From assembly GCA_964591255.1 (NCBI GenBank), contig CAZQAA010000176.1:1-16308 (forward strand): a stretch of 16,308 nt of DNA, written 5' to 3'. The translations under genes were made by a program, and so were the position numbers. Source of the stretch: CAZQAA01 sp964591255. Its GTDB lineage: Bacteria; Desulfobacterota; DSM-4660; Desulfatiglandales; Desulfatiglandaceae. Below are positions 13,254 to 16,308 of this stretch, one piece after another. Position 1 is the first letter of the stretch. Every line of letters begins with the position of its first letter. The notes beneath the pieces were generated by a model, which was not told where the DNA came from, searched no databases, and saw nothing but the letters and a program-made list of their open reading frames with translations.

Positions 13254-15572
13254 ATGTATAAAAAAAGGGACAGCATATTAGACCTTATTGGAAATACACC
13301 CCTGGTCCATATAAACAAACTGAATCCCAACAAGAACATAGAGATTTTCGCCAAGCTCGAGTATTTTAATCCCGGTGGATCCGTCAAGGACAGGGCTGCG
13401 CTCTACATGATCGAAAAGGCCGAGAAAAGCGGAGAACTCACAAAAGACAAGATTATCCTCGAGGCTACCAGCGGCAATACCGGAATCGGCCTGGCCATGG
13501 TGGCCGCGGTAAAGGGCTACAGGGTTCTCCTTACCATGTCTGAATCCATGAGTGAGGAAAGGATAAAAATCCTCACAGCCATGGGTGCGGATATAGAATT
13601 CACCCCTGCTCGTCTTGGTACCGACGGGGCAATAGAACGTGCTTATAATCTCTTAAGAGAAAATCCCGAACAATACTGGCTTGTGGATCAATTCAACAAC
13701 GATGCTAACTGGATGGCCCATTATTACGGTACGGCTATGGAGATATGGGAACAGACAGACGGCAAATTGGATGTGATCGTGGCAACCATGGGCACTTCCG
13801 GCACACTGATGGGGCTGAGCCGGCGCTTCAAAGAAATCAAGCCTGATGTACAGATTGTGGGTATAGAGCCTTATCTGGGACATAAAATCCAGGGTCTGAA
13901 AAACATGAAAGAATCATACAGGCCCGGCATATTTGAAAGTAAGCGCATAGACCGAATCATCCATATAGACGATGAAGATGCGTTTGAAACATCACGAATG
14001 CTTGCCAAGAAAGAGGGGATCTTTGTCGGAATGAGTTCCGGCGCGGCTATGGCAGCGGCTCTCAAAATCGCGGACGAAGGAAACGTCTCAACAATTGTTG
14101 TTATTCTGCCTGACGGCGGTGAGAGATATCTCAGTACTCCCCTGTTTACGGCCAAAAAGAAATCTGGGCTACAGATTTATAATACCTTGACCCACCAAAA
14201 GGAAGAATTTGTCCCCATTGAAAACGACCGGATAAGCATATATTCATGCGGGCCTACGCTTTGCCGACCGATCCATCTCGGCCAGTGCCGGCGTATTGTG
14301 TTTTCCGACCTGATACGGAGATATATGGAGTTTAAGGGCTACCTGGTAAAACATGTCATGAATGTGACAGACCTGGACGACACCACCATAAAGGGAGCGG
14401 AAAAGGCAGGCACGACCCTCAAGGATTTTACGGAAAAGTACTACCGGATCTTTATGGAGGACATTGACAAGCTTTACGTTAAAAGGGCGAGCGAATATCC
14501 AAGGGCAAGCGACCATGTGGAAGATATGATCCAGCTAACAGGAAAACTCCTTCAAAGGGGTTATGCATATGAAAAATTCAGGTCCGTCTATTTCGATATA
14601 TCCAGGCTTTCCGACTATGGGGTGCTTTCACGAATAGATCTCGAAAAAATCAGGCTCGGCAAGACAGTGGACCTGGACCTGTATGAAAAAGAAAATCCAA
14701 GAGATTTTACCCTGTTAAAGAGATCTACTCTTAATGAACTGAAAAGGGGCATATTCTATCAGACAAGATGGGGCAACGTGCGGCCCAGCTGGCATTTAGA
14801 GTGCTCTGCAATGGCGATGAGATATCTGGGACAAAAATATGACATCCATACCAGCGGAGTGGACCTGATCTTTCCGCATCACGAAAACGTGATTGCCATA
14901 AGTAAGGCCGCAACAGATGAACTGCCCGCCAACTATTGGATGCATAGCGAACTGGTTATGGTGGACGGCAAAAAGCCATCACGGCCATCACAGGAACAAT
15001 CCCTGACCCTCCGGAATATCCTTGATAAAGGCTACAGCGGCAGGGTAGTCAGATATTGGCTGCTTGGCCGGCATTACCGGAAACCCCTGTTTTTTTCATG
15101 GAACAAGCTTGAAGCTACAAAGAATACGGTGAAACATCTTGATGACTTTGTCCAGAAGATCTATTCCGCAAAATCTGGCCCGCCTTGCCCTGAGATGGAC
15201 CAGGCAATATATGACCTGAAACACCAATTCACGGAATCTATGGATGATGATTTTAACATCTCAGGTGCCTTGGCCGCCCTCTTTGGGTTCATACGCAAGC
15301 TCAACCGGGTGACAGATCAAAACGGGCTTTCGGCTCATGACAGGGAAAAGGTCATAAATGCCATGAAACGCATTGATTCAGTGCTTGGTGTCATGGATTT
15401 TACACCTAAAACGGCAAGCAAGGAGATAGAAGAAATAATTGCAAAAAGAGAATCGGCCAGGCAAAATCGTGACTGGGATACGGCCGATCGTCTGCGCCAG
15501 CAATTGAAAAAGATGGGAATCGAAGTAATTGACACAAAGGAAGGTCCGGCGTGGAGAAAAGTTGAGGCCTGA
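13254..15572 (+). CDS. Cysteine synthase - cysteinyl-tRNA synthetase fusion protein
   Basis: Residues 1-300 form a complete PLP-dependent cysteine synthase (CysK/CysM type: O-acetylserine plus sulfide to cysteine). It has 'IGNTPLVHINKL', the PLP lysine K45 in NPGGSVKDR, TSGNTG (72-77), GTSGTLMG and 'PDGGERYLST'. After a linker of about 8 residues, 306-772 is a full-length CysRS, from 'LQIYNTLTHQKEEF' to the usual 'DTKEGPAWRKVE' end. It keeps C332, C517 and H542 of the zinc site, and T372, W513 and H532 of the cysteine pocket. The HIGH box is HLGQ (341-344), KMSKS is KPSRP (574-578), and V546 replaces the fourth zinc ligand (E238 in E. coli). The start has AAAGG 4 nt before the ATG. A frame error is unlikely: no start or ribosome site lies at the junction. 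Whether the synthetase half charges tRNA is open. Confidence 0.93.
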   Translation: MYKKRDSILDLIGNTPLVHINKLNPNKNIEIFAKLEYFNPGGSVKDRAALYMIEKAEKSGELTKDKIILEATSGNTGIGLAMVAAVKGYRVLLTMSESMSEERIKILTAMGADIEFTPARLGTDGAIERAYNLLRENPEQYWLVDQFNNDANWMAHYYGTAMEIWEQTDGKLDVIVATMGTSGTLMGLSRRFKEIKPDVQIVGIEPYLGHKIQGLKNMKESYRPGIFESKRIDRIIHIDDEDAFETSRMLAKKEGIFVGMSSGAAMAAALKIADEGNVSTIVVILPDGGERYLSTPLFTAKKKSGLQIYNTLTHQKEEFVPIENDRISIYSCGPTLCRPIHLGQCRRIVFSDLIRRYMEFKGYLVKHVMNVTDLDDTTIKGAEKAGTTLKDFTEKYYRIFMEDIDKLYVKRASEYPRASDHVEDMIQLTGKLLQRGYAYEKFRSVYFDISRLSDYGVLSRIDLEKIRLGKTVDLDLYEKENPRDFTLLKRSTLNELKRGIFYQTRWGNVRPSWHLECSAMAMRYLGQKYDIHTSGVDLIFPHHENVIAISKAATDELPANYWMHSELVMVDGKKPSRPSQEQSLTLRNILDKGYSGRVVRYWLLGRHYRKPLFFSWNKLEATKNTVKHLDDFVQKIYSAKSGPPCPEMDQAIYDLKHQFTESMDDDFNISGALAALFGFIRKLNRVTDQNGLSAHDREKVINAMKRIDSVLGVMDFTPKTASKEIEEIIAKRESARQNRDWDTADRLRQQLKKMGIEVIDTKEGPAWRKVEA

Positions 15573-15599
15573 CCGGTTTTGATATCATGCGTCAGACCT
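15565..15599. terminator. Weak hairpin between convergent genes
   Basis: CTGAC (15569-15573) pairs with GTCAG (15591-15595). After one mismatch, AGG (15565-15567) pairs with CCT (15597-15599). A short T-run follows on the plus strand at 15607-15611. It sits exactly between the convergent stop codons, so a terminator is plausible though the stem is weak. Confidence 0.3.
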
Positions 15600-15809
15600 T
15601 ACGCAATTTTTACATGGATGAAAAAACATTGGCCACTGGCCTGTATTGCCGTCCCAGGAATCGTCCAGGCATCTCCCAAAGGCATGAGGACTGTTGTGCC
15701 CTTTACTATTAGGGAAATACCTGAAATGCCTACATACCACACATTGGATTAACTCATCGGTTTCCTTTTCCACACTTACTTTGGGAGATACAGTTTCCAT
15801 AAGTCCCAT
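15585..15809 (-). CDS. Small cysteine-rich hypothetical protein
   Basis: A 74-residue ORF downstream of the two tRNA-Ser genes on the same strand. It is not a shadow of another gene, as nothing else codes here. It contains C23-x2-C26-x-H28, C47, H64, C66 and C69 in 'CVVCRHF', 'FGRCLDDSWDGNTGQWP' and 'HPCKNC', a spacing that suggests a small zinc- or metal-binding fold. I do not recognise a named family with certainty. Two ATGs (15809 and 15800) are possible; neither has a strong ribosome site, and the longer is given. The stop lies 13 nt from the end of the convergent fusion gene. The regular Cys/His/Trp pattern makes it more likely real than not. Confidence 0.55.
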   Translation of the reverse strand: MGLMETVSPKVSVEKETDELIQCVVCRHFRYFPNSKGHNSPHAFGRCLDDSWDGNTGQWPMFFHPCKNCVRSDA

Positions 15810-15875
15810 TCAGGTTAGACTAATCTCGTATTTTGTCCATACTGTTACGAAAAGGGGGCCTGTTCCCTGCAAAAA

Positions 15876-15968
15876 TGGCGGAGAGAGAGGGATTCGAACC
15901 CTCGAACGAGCTTTCACCCGTTACTCGCTTAGCAGGCGAGCGCCTTCAGCCAACTCGGCCATCTCTCC
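15876..15968 (-). tRNA. tRNA-Ser (anticodon GCU)
   Basis: On the minus strand the acceptor GGAGAGA pairs with TCTCTCC, followed by discriminator G and an encoded CCA (15876-15878). The anticodon stem CTCGC/GCGAG closes the loop CTGCTAA, giving GCU, which reads AGC and AGU serine codons. A long variable arm (AACGGG with CTCGTT) and the T loop TTCGAAT are present, as required for tRNA-Ser. The length is 93 nt including CCA. It lies 36 nt downstream of tRNA-Ser(UGA) and is probably co-transcribed with it. Confidence 0.96.
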
Positions 15969-16004
15969 GTCGTCATCAAAACAGTCTATCATAAAATGTG
16001 TATA

Positions 16005-16092
16005 TGGCGGAGGGAGTAGGATTCGAACCCACGGTACCTCTCGGTACAGCGGTTTTCAAGACCGCCGCCTTAAACCACTCGGCCATCCCTCC
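16005..16092 (-). tRNA. tRNA-Ser (anticodon UGA)
   Basis: On the minus strand the acceptor GGAGGGA pairs with TCCCTCC, followed by G and an encoded CCA (16005-16007). The anticodon stem GCGGT/ACCGC closes the loop CTTGAAA, giving UGA, which reads UCA and other UCN serine codons. The variable arm GGTACC-type stem (GTACC/GGTAC) is clear, and the T arm is GTGGG-TTCGAAT-CCTAC. The length is 88 nt including CCA. Confidence 0.96.
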
Positions 16093-16116
16093 CCATAATC
16101 TATAATACAGAGATGA

Positions 16117-16145
16117 ATGTTAACAATATAACCATCAAGAGTCAA
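16117..16145 (-). promoter_or_regulatory. Candidate promoter of the tRNA-Ser pair
   Basis: On the minus strand TTGACT (16140-16145) and TAACAT (16117-16122) are 17 nt apart, with five and four matches to the consensus boxes. Transcription would begin about 20 nt before the 5' end of tRNA-Ser(UGA). Confidence 0.5.
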
Positions 16146-16185
16146 TCTTTCAGACTAAACCGTCCCCATGCCCGTGTGAAAGAAT

Positions 16186-16308
16186 CTACGGATTGAGATC
16201 AACGGCGATCATGTCCTCAGGATCTGTGCTCGTGATCCATGTCCACGTGCCGCCCTCGTACTTGTATATACCAGCAGAACCAAAATCCGCATAGAGATCA
16301 CTACCCAC
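16186..16308 (-). CDS. C-terminal fragment of a W/G-rich repeat protein (5' end outside window)
   Basis: The minus frame is open from the window edge to a TAG at 16186-16188, giving the last 40 residues. They include 'DLYADFGSAGIYKYEGG', then 'TWTWITSTDPEDM' and 'IAVDLNP'. The spacing of DFG, GIY, W-T-W and the D-P-E-D-M-x-x-x-D ending looks like one unit of a tandem repeat of beta-strand type, of the kind I associate with large secreted proteins of this bacterial group. This is from memory and one partial copy only. Codon use is not obviously unlike the neighbours. The stop lies 94 nt upstream of the tRNA-Ser(UGA) gene on the same strand. Confidence 0.65.
   Translation of the reverse strand: MGSDLYADFGSAGIYKYEGGTWTWITSTDPEDMIAVDLNP

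Noticed and set aside
14130..14180. Possible sequencing frameshift or missed stop fusing cysK and cysS
   Set aside because: The frame is continuous, the linker is short, and neither a Met codon nor a ribosome site precedes the CysRS start, so a true fusion is the better reading.
15694..16098. Plus-strand ORF of 134 codons with 'GERGIRTLER' and 'GGGSRIRTHGTS'
   Set aside because: It runs through the complements of both tRNA-Ser genes. These peptides are the usual false translation of tRNA antisense strands, so it is not a protein gene.
1..16308. CRISPR array, insertion sequence, integrase or phage genes
   Set aside because: No regular spacer array, terminal inverted repeats with a transposase, or recombinase motifs were seen, and the tRNA genes show no adjacent integrase within the window.

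Overview
The window reads as ordinary chromosome from a Desulfobacterota-type (former Deltaproteobacteria) Gram-negative anaerobe. This placement is inferred from content: an orphan RicT/YaaT-like protein in a tmk-holB-ricT-metG block, an xseA-xseB-ispA-dxs-tlyA block, a PxxKW-type cysteine-rich mini-protein and a non-mevalonate isoprenoid route. No phage, insertion sequence, CRISPR array or plasmid function is visible.

Layout. (1) Positions 1-5081, minus strand: tmk, then holB, ricT, metG and a PAS-domain sensor cut by the window edge, tightly packed with abutting or one-base-overlapping ends. (2) 5272-6723, minus: a carboxyltransferase (PycB/OadA type) without its biotin domain, with its own good promoter, a palindromic operator candidate and a terminator-like hairpin. 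(3) 6724-7072: a divergent control region with several hairpins and inverted repeats. (4) 7073-12280, plus: exonuclease VII large and small subunits, polyprenyl synthase, DXP synthase and a TlyA-type rRNA methyltransferase, with ATGA overlaps and clear translational coupling. (5) 12359-12637, minus: a PxxKW cysteine-rich small protein behind a near-consensus promoter in a repeat-rich intergenic stretch. (6) 12866-15572, plus: an Mth938-domain protein followed by a single 772-residue ORF joining a complete cysteine synthase to a complete-length cysteinyl-tRNA synthetase. (7) 15585-16308, minus: a small cysteine-rich protein, tRNA-Ser(GCU), tRNA-Ser(UGA) and the last 40 codons of a W/G-rich repeat protein.

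The most unusual object is the cysteine synthase/cysteinyl-tRNA synthetase fusion. The PLP half looks intact. The synthetase half keeps most cysteine-binding and zinc residues and its C-terminal anticodon-domain ending, but its KMSKS loop is replaced by KPSRP inside a 9-nt tandem duplication. The position of the fourth zinc ligand (Glu in E. coli CysRS) is Val, and the HIGH box reads HLGQ. It may be a bifunctional enzyme passing new cysteine to tRNA, or a repurposed cysteine-activating enzyme. The sequence alone cannot decide.

Three genes (metG, tmk, xseA) must start at TTG as far as the reading frames show. Start sites of holB, the carboxyltransferase and the PxxKW gene were placed downstream of the longest possible ORF because of ribosome-binding sites.
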